This document shows, piece by piece, positions 1 to 8,581 of a DNA stretch of 64,000 nt. Origin of the DNA: Streptomyces sp. C10-9-1 (GTDB lineage: Bacteria > Actinomycetota > Actinomycetes > Streptomycetales > Streptomycetaceae). The stretch is taken from contig NZ_JANHKP010000009.1 of NCBI RefSeq assembly GCF_024497955.1, forward strand, positions 1 through 64,000. The letters run 5' to 3'. The notes under the pieces were generated by a model. The model searched no databases. It saw nothing but the letters and a program-made list of their open reading frames with translations, and was not told where the DNA came from. The position numbers were made by a program, and so were the translations under genes. Every line of letters starts with the position of its first letter. The first letter of the stretch is position 1.

Positions 1-764
1 CGCAGGGCGAGCACCAGGGCGTCGCTGGGCGAGGCCCACACGGGGCGCGCCTCGGCGAAGCCGGCCGCGCGGAGCGCCTCGGCGTGCCACGCGGCGGACG
101 GGGTGTCGCCGTCCGCGTGTTCCCCGTAGATCCGGAAGCGCTCGGCGGTCGGCGCGGCGAGGACCGGGTCCTCGGCGGCCAGCGCCCACCAGTCGGCCCA
201 GTCCAGCGCGCCCGCCTCGCGGGCCCGTTCCATGGCCGCGTGGCGGTGGGCGCGCTCGGCCGCGTTGATCGCTGGGGTCGCCTCGTCCTTCATGCGGTCG
301 GCGTTCATCAGGACGCCGCCCTCGCGCACGAGCCCCGCGAGCTGCCCGTAGAGCGCGGCCAGGGGCTCGCGGTGCAGCCAGTGCAGGGCGGTCGCGGTGA
401 GCACGGCGTCGTACCGGGAGTGCGGCAGCGCCGCCGTCCAGTCCGGGCCGGTGAGGTCGGCGGCCACGAAGGAGACGCGGCCGTCGCCCTCGAAGGTGCC
501 GCGCGCGATGGCCAGCAGGGCCGGGTCGAGGTCCACGCCGGTACTGGTGGCACGGGGGAAGCGGGTCAGCAGCCGGTCCGTGATGGTGCCGGTGCCGCAG
601 GCCAGGTCCAGCACCCTGGGCTCGGGTCCGACCGTCGCCTCGACCATGTCGAGCATGACCCGGAACCGGTCCTCCCGGTCCGGCATGTACCACTCCTGCT
701 GGCGGTCCCAGCTCTCCTGCCAGGCCCGCCAGTCGGTTGCCGCGCCCGTGCCCGTCTCCACCAC
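1..764 (-). CDS. class I SAM-dependent methyltransferase (3' end outside window)
   Basis: The gene reads leftward and is cut by the left edge, so about 254 N-terminal residues are visible. Motif I of the Rossmann methyltransferase fold reads VLDLACGTGTIT at residues 51-62, followed by TGVDLDP (motif II region) and an HWLH segment, as in the UbiE/ubiquinone-type methyltransferase families. The substrate cannot be told. The GTG at 764 is chosen because AAAGGA lies 5 nt upstream; a second in-frame GTG follows immediately. It is divergent from the CGNR gene at 845 across an 80-bp gap that must hold both promoters. Confidence 0.85.
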   Translation of the reverse strand, partial: MVETGTGAATDWRAWQESWDRQQEWYMPDREDRFRVMLDMVEATVGPEPRVLDLACGTGTITDRLLTRFPRATSTGVDLDPALLAIARGTFEGDGRVSFVAADLTGPDWTAALPHSRYDAVLTATALHWLHREPLAALYGQLAGLVREGGVLMNADRMKDEATPAINAAERAHRHAAMERAREAGALDWADWWALAAEDPVLAAPTAERFRIYGEHADGDTPSAAWHAEALRAAGFAEARPVWASPSDALVLAL

Positions 765-844
765 CGGAATCCTTTCGTCCGTAATACCCTCGAACCTACT
801 CCATCCGTTACGCCGACAGTAGACCCTTGCAGTAAGGACTACAA

Positions 845-1459
845 GTGGAACTGGCCCATTACTCGGACTACGCCGTACGCCTGGTCAACACCGAGGAGCC
901 GACCCGCGGCAAGGACTCGCTGACGTCCGTCGACGCCGTCCGGGAGCTCTTCGGTGCCTCGATGCAGGCAGCCCGCCGGGCGACGGACGCGGACGTCACC
1001 CGCTTCCGCTCCGTGCGCGCCCGGCTCCGCGCGGTCTTCGCCGCGGCCGACGCGGGCGAGGAGACCCAGGCCGTCGACCTGCTCAACTCCCTGCTGCTGG
1101 AGTTCCCGGTCAGCCCCCAGATCTCCGGCCACGACCACCGGGACGAGGACGGCCGGCCGCTGTGGCACATGCACCTGGCGGACCACGCCTCCAACGCCAC
1201 CTCCGGCTACGCGGCCATCGCCGCCATGGGCCTGGCCTTCCACCTGACCGAGTACGGCGTCGACCGCCTCGGGCTGTGCCAGGCCGCCCCGTGCCGCAAC
1301 GCCTTCCTCGACACCTCGACCAACCGCTCGCGGCGCTACTGCTCCGACCGCTGCGCCACCCGCGCCAACGTCGCCGCCTACCGGGCCCGCAAGCGCCTGG
1401 AGACCGACCGGTCCGCCGACACCGTCCGCAGCGCCGACACCGCCCAGGAGGCCACGTAG
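845..1459 (+). CDS. CGNR zinc-finger / ABATE-domain putative transcription factor
   Basis: A 204-residue protein. The N-terminal two thirds match the ABATE-type domain (conserved start HYSDYAVRLVNT, later GHDHRDEDGRPLWHMHLA). The C-terminus is a CGNR zinc finger with cysteines in CQAAPC and YCSDRC followed by a basic R/K-rich tail. Members of this family are presumed DNA-binding regulators; no target is visible here. The start is GTG at 845 with AAGGA about 6 nt upstream. Its last 82 bp overlap the 3' end of sodX on the opposite strand. Confidence 0.85.
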   Translation: MELAHYSDYAVRLVNTEEPTRGKDSLTSVDAVRELFGASMQAARRATDADVTRFRSVRARLRAVFAAADAGEETQAVDLLNSLLLEFPVSPQISGHDHRDEDGRPLWHMHLADHASNATSGYAAIAAMGLAFHLTEYGVDRLGLCQAAPCRNAFLDTSTNRSRRYCSDRCATRANVAAYRARKRLETDRSADTVRSADTAQEAT

Positions 1460-1803
1460 AGCGGTGTGCGGCGGCGTCCCGGCAGCATGGGCCGGTAGCG
1501 GGCGCGCACCCGCGCGAGCACCAGCTCGTCGGGGACCGGGCCGAAGGCACGGCTGTCCACGACCTCGCCGTCCGGGTTGTCGCCGAGCACCCACCAGCCT
1601 CCGGACCGGCGCTCCGCCAGCCGCTTCACGACGAGCAGGTCCTGCTGGAGCGGATGGCGCAGCACCGCCACGTCGCCGGGGCGCAGCTCCGCCCCGTGGT
1701 GCACCAGCAACCGGTCGCCGTGGTGGAGCGTGGGGTACATGGAACGCCCGGTCACCTCGGCGATGCCGAACGGCGCTCGCGCCTCATGCCCCTGCTCGCC
1801 CAT
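1378..1803 (-). CDS. sodX: nickel superoxide dismutase maturation protease SodX
   Basis: A 141-residue S26/S24-type serine peptidase. GRSMYPTLHHGD carries the catalytic Ser (SMxPT signature of signal-peptidase-like enzymes), and VVKRLAER carries the general-base Lys, followed by GDNPDGEVVDSR. In Streptomyces this enzyme removes the 14-residue propeptide of SodN so that the nickel-hook His becomes N-terminal. The ATG at 1803 is chosen because GGAGGTG sits 5 nt upstream; a longer reading frame exists but would run into the sodN leader. It is divergent from sodN. No signal peptide is seen, which fits a cytoplasmic enzyme. The 3' end overlaps the convergent CGNR gene by 82 bp. Confidence 0.9.
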   Translation of the reverse strand: MGEQGHEARAPFGIAEVTGRSMYPTLHHGDRLLVHHGAELRPGDVAVLRHPLQQDLLVVKRLAERRSGGWWVLGDNPDGEVVDSRAFGPVPDELVLARVRARYRPMLPGRRRTPLYVASWAVSALRTVSADRSVSRRLRAR

Positions 1804-1954
1804 CGGGCCACCTCCGCTGTCCACCGTCTGTTCCGACACCGGTCCCGTCCTGGTACCGGACTTTTGCCCTAAGCCCCAGGGGGCACCCGAGAAAACGCGC
1901 TTCCCACGGAGTAATCTCCCACCTGAGAAGACGATCACGAGGAAGGACAGCTCC

Positions 1955-2350
1955 ATGCTCTCCCGCCTGTTCGCCCCCAAGGTGAAGGTCAGCGCCCACT
2001 GCGACCTGCCTTGCGGTGTCTACGACCCGGCCCAGGCCCGTATCGAGGCCGAGTCGGTCAAGGCCGTCCAGGAGAAGTACCAGGCCAACGAGGACCCGCA
2101 CTTCCGCGCCCGCGCCACCGTCATCAAGGAGCAGCGCGCGGAGCTCGCCAAGCACCACATCTCGGTGCTGTGGAGCGACTACTTCAAGCCCCCGCACTTC
2201 GAGAAGTACCCGGAGCTGCACCAGCTGATCAACGACACGCTCAAGGCCCTCTCGGCCGCGAAGGGGTCCACGGACCCCAAGACGGGCGAGAAGGCGCTGG
2301 AGCTCATCGCCGAGGTCGACCGCATCTTCTGGGAGACCAAGAAGGCCTGA
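1955..2350 (+). CDS. sodN: nickel superoxide dismutase SodN
   Basis: A 131-residue NiSOD precursor that disproportionates superoxide in the cytoplasm. Residues 1-14 are the propeptide; maturation exposes His15, giving the nickel hook HCDLPCGVYDP at residues 15-25 with Cys16 and Cys20 as the thiolate ligands. The rest is the helical-bundle body. Length and propeptide equal those of known Streptomyces SodN. The divergent sodX supplies the processing protease. AGGAAGGA lies 7-8 nt before the ATG. In Streptomyces sodN is nickel-induced, partly through an sRNA from sodF; that gene is not in this window. Confidence 0.97.
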   Translation: MLSRLFAPKVKVSAHCDLPCGVYDPAQARIEAESVKAVQEKYQANEDPHFRARATVIKEQRAELAKHHISVLWSDYFKPPHFEKYPELHQLINDTLKALSAAKGSTDPKTGEKALELIAEVDRIFWETKKA

Positions 2351-2403
2351 TCCCCTTCCCCGGGGACACGGCCCTGCGCGGCAGGGCCGCAGCCGGGGGC
2401 GAA

Positions 2404-2432
2404 GGGCCCGACCGCGATCAGCGGTCGGGCCC
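2404..2432. terminator. bidirectional terminator between sodN and the DUF4291 gene
   Basis: A perfect 12-bp stem (GGGCCCGACCGC / GCGGTCGGGCCC) with a 5-nt loop lies between two convergent stop codons (2350 and 2457). There is only a weak T-run, as is usual in Streptomyces. Confidence 0.8.
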
Positions 2433-2456
2433 CTCTGCTTGCCCGGCGGACGACGG

Positions 2457-3023
2457 TCACGCACCCGGCACGAGGCGGTTCTCCAGCGCGCGGGGCAGCG
2501 GGTAGGCGCGTTCCGCCGGGAGCAGCCTCCGGCCCCTCGCGGTGTGAGCGCCCCGCACCAGGGAAGCCGCCTTGCGGACCTGCGGGGTGAGGTCGGTGAG
2601 ACCGACGGTCCAGTCCTCGGCGAACGTACGCGTCAACTGGCGGCTGATGCCGACCTGGATGCTGTAGTGGTTGAGGGCCGCCCCCCGGAGCGAGCGCTCC
2701 GGGTCCCACTGGACGTGCACGGCCGCACGGGCCACGGCCGCCGGGTCCCCGGTCGTGAGCGCGGCACGCGACAGGGCCTCCTCCCAGCCGTCGCGCTTCA
2801 TCCGCACCGCGAGAACGCGCTCCTGCCCCGGCTTGCGCGCCCAGTTGCTGCGGTGCATCAGCCACAGGAACGACGGCTTGATCCACGTCATCCTGTGGAA
2901 CGAGAACGGCTCGACGAAGCGGCCTGCCCGCAGCGCCGCGTCGGCGATGGCGGACGGGTACGCCTGGTAGACCACGATCGTGCGAGCGTCGTAGTCGGCA
3001 CGGATCTGATACGGGGGTGCCAT
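2457..3023 (-). CDS. DUF4291 family protein
   Basis: A 188-residue cytoplasmic protein. It has the typical DUF4291 order: [17 protein letters not shown] at the N-terminus, then [18 protein letters not shown] and QERVLAVRM, and [11 protein letters not shown] further on. The function of the family is unknown; the conserved RMTWIKPSF core suggests a catalytic or binding pocket but this is not proven. The ATG at 3023 is chosen because the conserved region starts six residues later. It stands alone between sodN and the snpR-like gene. Confidence 0.85.
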   Translation of the reverse strand: MAPPYQIRADYDARTIVVYQAYPSAIADAALRAGRFVEPFSFHRMTWIKPSFLWLMHRSNWARKPGQERVLAVRMKRDGWEEALSRAALTTGDPAAVARAAVHVQWDPERSLRGAALNHYSIQVGISRQLTRTFAEDWTVGLTDLTPQVRKAASLVRGAHTARGRRLLPAERAYPLPRALENRLVPGA

Positions 3024-3125
3024 GCACCGCACCCTGCCATCCGCACCGTGCGCTCCGCGATGTGTTTTGCCCGTCCGGCCCGTCACCGGTCCCCCGGGCA
3101 CCACCAGCGCCCCCGGGCTCCGGCC

Positions 3126-4139
3126 TCAACCCGCCGCCGTCCCGCAGGCGTCCGCCCGGTCCGGTGCGGGGCGGTGGGTCCCCGGGGGCAGTCCGTCGAG
3201 GAGAGGGCTGCCGTGGCGTCCCAGCCACTGGCGGTAGGGGGCGGCACGGAGCGCGGCGTCGCGGTAGGCGGCGGAGAGGGTCTCGTACGCCGCACCGAAC
3301 AGGTCGGGTGTCCCGGGGTGGGAGAACAGCAGCAGGCGTACGGCCAGCGGGTCCCCCCTGAGCGGGCGGATCGCCATGTCCTCCCGCGGCACGGAGGTGG
3401 GCTGGCACGGAGCGACGGCCTCGCCGACGGCGATCAGCGAGGCGGCCGTGTGGTAGTCCCCGTGCAGGACGGTCGGGTCGATGCCCGCCGAGCGCAGCAC
3501 CCGGCTCAGCCCGTCCCACTCCCCGTCCACCGTCGGGTCGACCATCCAGCAGTCCTGGGCGAGGTCGGTCAGCTCGACCACCGCCGAGGCGGCGGCGGGG
3601 TGGTCGCGTGCCAGGGAGACGAACTGCGGCTCCCGCTGCACCAGCACCCGTGACTCCAGCCCGTCGGGCACCTGCAGGGGGCACCCCTCCACCTCGTGGA
3701 CGAAGGCGACGTCCAACTGCCCCTCCGCGACCAGGCGCAGCAGCGCGTTGGCCGAGACGTCCATGTGGAGGGAGAGGTCGGTGCCGGGCAGCCGGACGCG
3801 CAGCCGGCGCAGCCATCCGGCCAGGGCGCGGCTGGCCGTCGAGCCGATCCGCAGCAGGGGCCCGCCCTCGTGCGCGGCCGCCGCCTTGGCCTCGACGACG
3901 AGCGCGGCCATCTCGCCGACCAGCGGCCGTGCACGGCTGAGCACGGACCGGCCGAGCGGGGTGGGACGGCATCCGGTGCGCTCGCGGGCGAACAGCGGGG
4001 CGCCGATGAAGTTCTCGATCCTGCGCAGCTGGGTGGTCAGCGAGGGCTGGCTGACGCCCAGCCGCCGGGCCGCTTTGTGCAGGCTGCCGGTGTCGGCGAT
4101 GGCGCACAGCGCACGCAGATGCCTCACCTCGAGCTCCAT
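3126..4139 (-). CDS. snpR: LysR-type transcriptional regulator of snapalysin
   Basis: A 337-residue LysR-family protein. Residues 1-60 form the winged HTH (RHLRALCAIADTGSLHKAAR, then LGVSQPSLTTQLRRIE), followed by a periplasmic-binding-protein-like effector domain. It is divergent from the snapalysin gene at 4342, the arrangement known for snpR/mprR-type activators that switch on the small neutral protease in S. lividans and S. coelicolor. The symbol rests on that context. The ATG at 4139 gives the canonical MELEVRHLRAL start; upstream in-frame codons would enter the shared promoter. Confidence 0.85.
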   Translation of the reverse strand: MELEVRHLRALCAIADTGSLHKAARRLGVSQPSLTTQLRRIENFIGAPLFARERTGCRPTPLGRSVLSRARPLVGEMAALVVEAKAAAAHEGGPLLRIGSTASRALAGWLRRLRVRLPGTDLSLHMDVSANALLRLVAEGQLDVAFVHEVEGCPLQVPDGLESRVLVQREPQFVSLARDHPAAASAVVELTDLAQDCWMVDPTVDGEWDGLSRVLRSAGIDPTVLHGDYHTAASLIAVGEAVAPCQPTSVPREDMAIRPLRGDPLAVRLLLFSHPGTPDLFGAAYETLSAAYRDAALRAAPYRQWLGRHGSPLLDGLPPGTHRPAPDRADACGTAAG

Positions 4140-4341
4140 GCGACGAGAGTAGGGCCGCCCCAACTGTCCCACCAGACACCGTTGTCGGGGCACCTGGGAC
4201 GGATCGGGACAGGTCGCGGCGGAAACTCTCGGGGACCCCGATGCGCTCGTCCTATCACCCCTCGGCATCATCCCGCCGCGGGGCCTGCTCCCCCACACTC
4301 GCCCTACCGCACATCGTCAACCGGACGAGTAGGAGCCCCCC
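4140..4341. promoter_or_regulatory. divergent snpR/snpA promoter region
   Basis: A 202-bp intergenic stretch between the LysR gene and snapalysin. LysR proteins normally bind T-N11-A sites in such a region and control both genes. I see several short GC palindromic pieces around 4185-4235 but cannot single out one operator by eye. Confidence 0.5.
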
Positions 4342-5007
4342 ATGCGTCACCCCAGAGCGTTACTCTCCGCCGTGCTCGGCGTCGGCCTCGCCGCCGTGCT
4401 CGGGGCGGTCCCCGCGACCGCCGCACCCTCCGCCCCGGCCAACTCCCCTGCGGCCGCGTCGGACGTCTCCTCGTACGCGGCCTACGAAGGGTCCGCCGAG
4501 GACGCCAGGGCGACCGCCGCCTTCTTCGACGCGGTCGTGAAGTCGGTGGCCGAGAAGCGCGCCGCCAACCCCGGCGCCCAGGTCGTGACCGTGGTGTACA
4601 ACGCCAGCCGGGCGCCCAGCTTCCGCACCCAGATAGCCAGCAGCACCCGGATCTGGAACAGCTCGGTCTCCAACGTCCGGCTGGTGGAGGGGTCCGGCGC
4701 CGACTTCTCCTACTACGAGGGCAACGACTCGCGCGGCTCGTACGCGAGCACCGACGGCCACGGCCGGGGGTACATCTTCCTCGACTACCGCCAGAACCAG
4801 ATCTACAACTCCACGCGGGTCACGACCCACGAGACGGGGCATGTGCTCGGTCTCCCGGACCACTACTCGGGTCCGTGCAGCGAGCTGATGTCGGGCGGCG
4901 GCCCCGGCCCCTCCTGCACCAACGCCTACCCGAACTACCAGGAGCGCTCCCGGGTGAACCAGCTGTGGGCCTACGGCCTGGCGTCCGCCGTGGCCCGGGC
5001 CTCCTGA
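4342..5007 (+). CDS. snpA: snapalysin family zinc metalloprotease
   Basis: A 221-residue secreted M7 metalloprotease. Residues 1-28 are a signal peptide (basic MRHPR start, hydrophobic core, ATAAP cleavage region); a propeptide follows. The zinc site [11 protein letters not shown] (HExxHxxGxxD) is at residues 163-173, so the ligands are His163, His167 and Asp173 as in snapalysin. The protein would degrade extracellular proteins for nutrition. A purine-rich GAGTAGGAG ribosome site precedes the ATG. Expression is probably activated by the divergent LysR protein. Confidence 0.95.
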   Translation: MRHPRALLSAVLGVGLAAVLGAVPATAAPSAPANSPAAASDVSSYAAYEGSAEDARATAAFFDAVVKSVAEKRAANPGAQVVTVVYNASRAPSFRTQIASSTRIWNSSVSNVRLVEGSGADFSYYEGNDSRGSYASTDGHGRGYIFLDYRQNQIYNSTRVTTHETGHVLGLPDHYSGPCSELMSGGGPGPSCTNAYPNYQERSRVNQLWAYGLASAVARAS

Positions 5008-5073
5008 CCCCCGGCACCCGCGGCAGGCGGCCTCCGGGCCGGGGGCGCGGTCCGCGCCCCCGGCCCGCGCCGA

Positions 5074-5107
5074 CGAAGCGCCCCGCCCTCGTGGCGGGGC
5101 GCCTTCG
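5074..5107. terminator. terminator after snpA
   Basis: A strong stem-loop (about 14 bp, one bulged base, loop CTCGT) between snpA and the convergent gene ending at 5120; it probably works on both strands. Confidence 0.75.
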
Positions 5108-5119
5108 TGCGTACGGGGC

Positions 5120-5563
5120 TCAGGTCCGGGCCGGCTCCGGGAGGACCGGTTCGGCCGCGGAGGGCAGTTGGCGGCGGATGCGGGCGAGGGCCTCGTCGAA
5201 GTCCCCGTCGGCGACCGCCGCCTCGTAGGCGGTCCCCCCGTAGTGGAGGGTGAGGCTGAGTTCGGAGCGGACCGGGGCGCCGCCCTCGGCAGCCGCCTCT
5301 CCGAGGGTCAGCAGGCAGCTGAGGGTGGCCGCCCGCTCGACGCCGTCGGCCCGTACGGGCAGCGGCATGTCCCACTCCAGTACGCAGCCCGTCAGGGCGG
5401 CCCCGGTGCCCCCGGCACGGAGGGCGGCGAAGGTGGCGCCCGCGTACGCGGTGCCTCTGACACATGTGCTCACGCGGCCGTCGGTCGCGGTGATCGCGAC
5501 CGCCTCGGCCCCGGCCCGGTCGCGGTACCAGCCCGCCCAGACCTCTGTCGACTCCGATGACAT
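5120..5563 (-). CDS. conserved Streptomyces hypothetical protein (possibly DUF6304)
   Basis: A 147-residue soluble protein with no signal peptide or membrane segment. It begins MSSESTEVWAGWYRDRAGAE and contains TLSCLLTLGEAA and DFDEALARIRRQL. The N-terminus recalls small actinomycete proteins filed under DUF6304, but I cannot confirm this from sequence alone. No function is proposed. It is a stand-alone gene between the snpA terminator and the encapsulin locus. Confidence 0.65.
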   Translation of the reverse strand: MSSESTEVWAGWYRDRAGAEAVAITATDGRVSTCVRGTAYAGATFAALRAGGTGAALTGCVLEWDMPLPVRADGVERAATLSCLLTLGEAAAEGGAPVRSELSLTLHYGGTAYEAAVADGDFDEALARIRRQLPSAAEPVLPEPART

Positions 5564-5746
5564 GCGCGGACTGTAGCGCCAGACGGGCGCGTGACGCGTG
5601 CCAGGTGGCGTTCCCGGGCGGCTTCCGGCGGCCGGTGCGACCGGCTCGTACCCCGGTGCGCCCTTCGCCGCTTGCGTCCCCCGGTACCGCCGGGGGACGC
5701 GGCCGGTCCGCGCTCCTCCTCCCCCGGATGCTCGCGGTGGCGCGGC

Positions 5747-6784
5747 TCAGCAGCCGCGGCGGGTGACGAACTCGGCGAGCGCGAGCAGGTCCCCCGCCGC
5801 GTCCAGGTCGGGAACGGCGCGGGAGAGCTCGCCGAGGGCGCGCGACATGCGGTCCGCGGCCTGGAGTTGGGCCCAGTCGCGCCCGCCCGCCCGCTCGACG
5901 GCGTCGGCCGCGCGGGCCGCGGCGGAGGCGCCCATCGGCCCCCGGTACAGAGAGGCCAGCTCCTCCGCCGCCTCCGTGCCCGAGGCCAGAGCCGCGACCA
6001 CGGGCAGGGACTTCTTGCGTGCGCAGAGGTCGGCGCCGGCCGACTTGCCGGTGCGCGCCGGGTCCCCCCAGATGCCCATCAGGTCGTCGATGAGCTGGAA
6101 GGCGAGACCGGCCTCCCTGCCGAAGGCGTCCATGGCGCGGACCTCCTCCTCCCCGGCGTCCGCGTACAGGGCGCCGAGCGCGCAGGAGGCGCCGAGCAGG
6201 GCACCGGTCTTGGCCGTGGCCATGCCGAGGCAGTCGTCGAGTGTCACCTCCTCGGGGGACAGCTCCTCGAAGGCGCAGTCGGCCTGCTGGCCGGCGCACA
6301 GTTCGATCACGCAGGCGGCCAGGCGTGCGGAGGCGGCCACCGAGCGCGGGTCCCCGTCCTCCGCGAGCAGGCGCAGGGCGAGCGCCAGCATGGCGTCGCC
6401 CGCGACGATGGCGTCGGCCGTGCCGAACACCGTCCAGGCGGTGGGCCGGTGGCGGCGGGTGGCGTCCTCGTCGATGACGTCGTCGTGGAGCAGGGTGAAG
6501 TTGTGGGCCAGTTCGACGGCCGCGGCCGCGCGCAGTGCGCGCGCCGGGTCCCCGCCCAGTGCACGGCACGAGGCCAGCACCAGGGCCGGCCGGATCGCCT
6601 TGCCCGCCCCGGAGGCGGCCGGGCTGCCGTCCGCGTGCTCCCAGCCGAAGTGGTAGAGGGCGACACGGCGCACCGCCCCCGGCAGGGTGTCCAGGGCGGA
6701 GCGGAGCTCGGGCTGCACCGCGCCACGGCTGCGCTCCAGCAGGGCGACGGCCTCGCGGCCCTCGGTGGTGTCCGAGATGGTCAA
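5747..6784 (-). CDS. polyprenyl diphosphate synthase, candidate encapsulin cargo
   Basis: A 345-residue all-alpha isoprenyl diphosphate synthase that would condense isopentenyl diphosphate with an allylic diphosphate. The first aspartate-rich motif is LLHDDVIDED and the second is LIDDLMGIWGD; both DDxxD-type metal sites are intact. GKAIRP carries the conserved diphosphate-binding Lys/Arg. The DDxxxxWGD form of the second motif is frequent in actinomycete enzymes. It lies directly downstream of the family 2B encapsulin shell gene; in that encapsulin family, terpenoid enzymes are known cargo. The N-terminal extension before the enzyme fold is short (about 25 residues), so a long disordered loading tail is absent. 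Product chain length cannot be read. Confidence 0.9.
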   Translation of the reverse strand: MTISDTTEGREAVALLERSRGAVQPELRSALDTLPGAVRRVALYHFGWEHADGSPAASGAGKAIRPALVLASCRALGGDPARALRAAAAVELAHNFTLLHDDVIDEDATRRHRPTAWTVFGTADAIVAGDAMLALALRLLAEDGDPRSVAASARLAACVIELCAGQQADCAFEELSPEEVTLDDCLGMATAKTGALLGASCALGALYADAGEEEVRAMDAFGREAGLAFQLIDDLMGIWGDPARTGKSAGADLCARKKSLPVVAALASGTEAAEELASLYRGPMGASAAARAADAVERAGGRDWAQLQAADRMSRALGELSRAVPDLDAAGDLLALAEFVTRRGC

Positions 6785-6853
6785 CAGGCGGTCCTTTCGT
6801 TCAGGACGGGGCTGCGCCGGCCGGGCGCGAGGCGGCGGCCGTGCCCGGCGGCC

Positions 6854-6880
6854 GGGTCCTGCCCCGAGCGGGCAGGACCC
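6854..6880 (-). terminator. hairpin between encapsulin shell and polyprenyl synthase genes
   Basis: A perfect 11-bp stem (GGGTCCTGCCC / GGGCAGGACCC) with a 5-nt loop begins 12 nt after the shell stop codon and 70 nt before the synthase start. It could be a partial terminator or an mRNA-stabilising hairpin that keeps shell expression above cargo expression. Confidence 0.6.
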
Positions 6881-6891
6881 CTGAGCACGCG

Positions 6892-8310
6892 TCAGCGCCA
6901 GCGGCTCACCTCGACGTTCTCCAGGACGCCGAGGGCGTCGGGGACGAGGACGGCGGCCGAGTAGTAGGCCGTGACCAGGTAGGAGATGATCGCCTGCTCG
7001 TCGATGCCCATGAAGCGGACCGAGAGGCTGGGCTCGATCTCGTCCGGGAGGCCGGTCTGGTGGAGGCCGACGACGCCCTGCTCCTCCTCACCGGTCCGCA
7101 TGCAGATGATCGAGGTGGTGCGGGCCTCGGAGACCGGGATCTTGTTGCAGGGGAAGATCGGCACGCCCCGCCAGGAGGGCACCTGGTGGCCGCCGATGTC
7201 GACCGTCCCCGGGACCAGGCCGCGCTTGTTGCACTCGCGTCCGAAGGCCGCGATGGCCCGCGGGTGGGCGAGGAACATCCTGGAGCCGCGGCGGCGGGAC
7301 AGCAGCTCGTCCATGTCGTCGGGGCCGGGGACGCCGTCGTGGGGCTGGAGCCGCTGGCCGTAGTCGCAGTTGTTCAGCAGTCCGAACTCGCGGTTGTTGA
7401 CCAGCTCGTGCTCCTGGCGCTCGCGCAGGGCCTCCACCGTGAGCCTCAGCTGCTGCTCGGTCTGGTTCATCGGCTGGTTGTAGAGGTCGGCCACCCGGCT
7501 GTGCACCTTCAGCACCGTCTGGGCCACACTCAGCTCGTACTCGCGGGGCGCGGCGTCGTAGTCGACGTAGGTGTGCGGGACGACGGCCTCGCCGACATGG
7601 CCCGCCGAGAGGTCGATGGCGGCTTCGCCGTACGGGTTGGTGCGCTGCGAGGGCACCGCCGCGAAGCCCGCGAGATGGGCGCGCAGGGAGTCGGCGCGGT
7701 CCGCCAGGTTGAGCACGTCGTCGCGGGTGAGCACGAGGACGGTGCAGGCGGTCGCCGCTCGGGCCGTGTGGGGCCAGACGGCCTCGCGGTCGGTGAGCGA
7801 CCGGTCGCCGAAGTAGGCGCCGTCGGCGAGCACCTCGACCACCGCCTCGTCGCCGTAGGGCCCCTCGCCGACCTGCTCGACCCGGCCGTGCGCCAGCAGG
7901 AAGACCCGGTCCGCCGCCTCCCCGCCGGCGGCCAGGATCTCGCCCGCGGCGAACTCCCGCTGCTCGCAGCGGTTGGCGAGTTCGGCGAGCGCCGCCTCGT
8001 CGCCGAAGCCGCGCAGGGCGGGGAGCTCCCCCAGCTCGGCGGGGATGACCTCGACCCGGCCCCCCGTCTGGACGAAGGTCACGCGGCCGTCGCCGACCGC
8101 GTAGCTGAGGCGGCGGTTGACCCGGTAGGTGCCGCCCTGCACCTGCACCCACGGCAGCATGCGCAGCAGCCACCGCGAGGTGATCTCCTGCATCTGCGGG
8201 GCGGACTTGGTGGTGGTCGCAAGATTCCGCGCCGCAGCAGTGCCGAGACTCTGCCGGGGCGTCTGCTGCTCGCGGACGTCCCCTGCGGAACCAACCGAAC
8301 CGACCGTCAT
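6892..8310 (-). CDS. family 2B encapsulin nanocompartment shell protein
   Basis: A 472-residue HK97-fold shell protein. The N-terminal arm [20 protein letters not shown] and [12 protein letters not shown] are typical of family 2 encapsulins. A cyclic-nucleotide-binding-like insertion (about residues 95-210: [47 protein letters not shown]) marks it as family 2B. The E-loop/P-domain region follows with [23 protein letters not shown] and [10 protein letters not shown], then [16 protein letters not shown] and [13 protein letters not shown], ending in the A-domain. Sixty-mer assembly is known for relatives. The ATG at 8310 has GAGAGGG about 6 nt upstream. No 2-methylisoborneol synthase or cysteine desulfurase gene is adjacent; the only neighbour that could be cargo on the same strand is the polyprenyl synthase. 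Confidence 0.95.
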   Translation of the reverse strand: MTVGSVGSAGDVREQQTPRQSLGTAAARNLATTTKSAPQMQEITSRWLLRMLPWVQVQGGTYRVNRRLSYAVGDGRVTFVQTGGRVEVIPAELGELPALRGFGDEAALAELANRCEQREFAAGEILAAGGEAADRVFLLAHGRVEQVGEGPYGDEAVVEVLADGAYFGDRSLTDREAVWPHTARAATACTVLVLTRDDVLNLADRADSLRAHLAGFAAVPSQRTNPYGEAAIDLSAGHVGEAVVPHTYVDYDAAPREYELSVAQTVLKVHSRVADLYNQPMNQTEQQLRLTVEALRERQEHELVNNREFGLLNNCDYGQRLQPHDGVPGPDDMDELLSRRRGSRMFLAHPRAIAAFGRECNKRGLVPGTVDIGGHQVPSWRGVPIFPCNKIPVSEARTTSIICMRTGEEEQGVVGLHQTGLPDEIEPSLSVRFMGIDEQAIISYLVTAYYSAAVLVPDALGVLENVEVSRWR

Positions 8311-8581
8311 GTGAATCCCTCTCGATCAATTGCTGACCTGCGAGGAGAAGCCTTTCAGTACAGAGCGTCATCGCACCATTACACAAATGGGTGGGACTGG
8401 ATCGGCACGCACGGGGAAGCGGCCGGATCGGCTCGCACGGCGTCCGAAAGCACGGGCACCCGGCGCTCGACGGGCCGGCGCCGCGGCGCACGGGCCCGGC
8501 AGGACCGGAGGGCCGCCGGTGCGGTCCCGGCGTGCGGGGAAGGCGCACAGGGCGCCCCACAATGGAGGCGTGAACCGCTCC

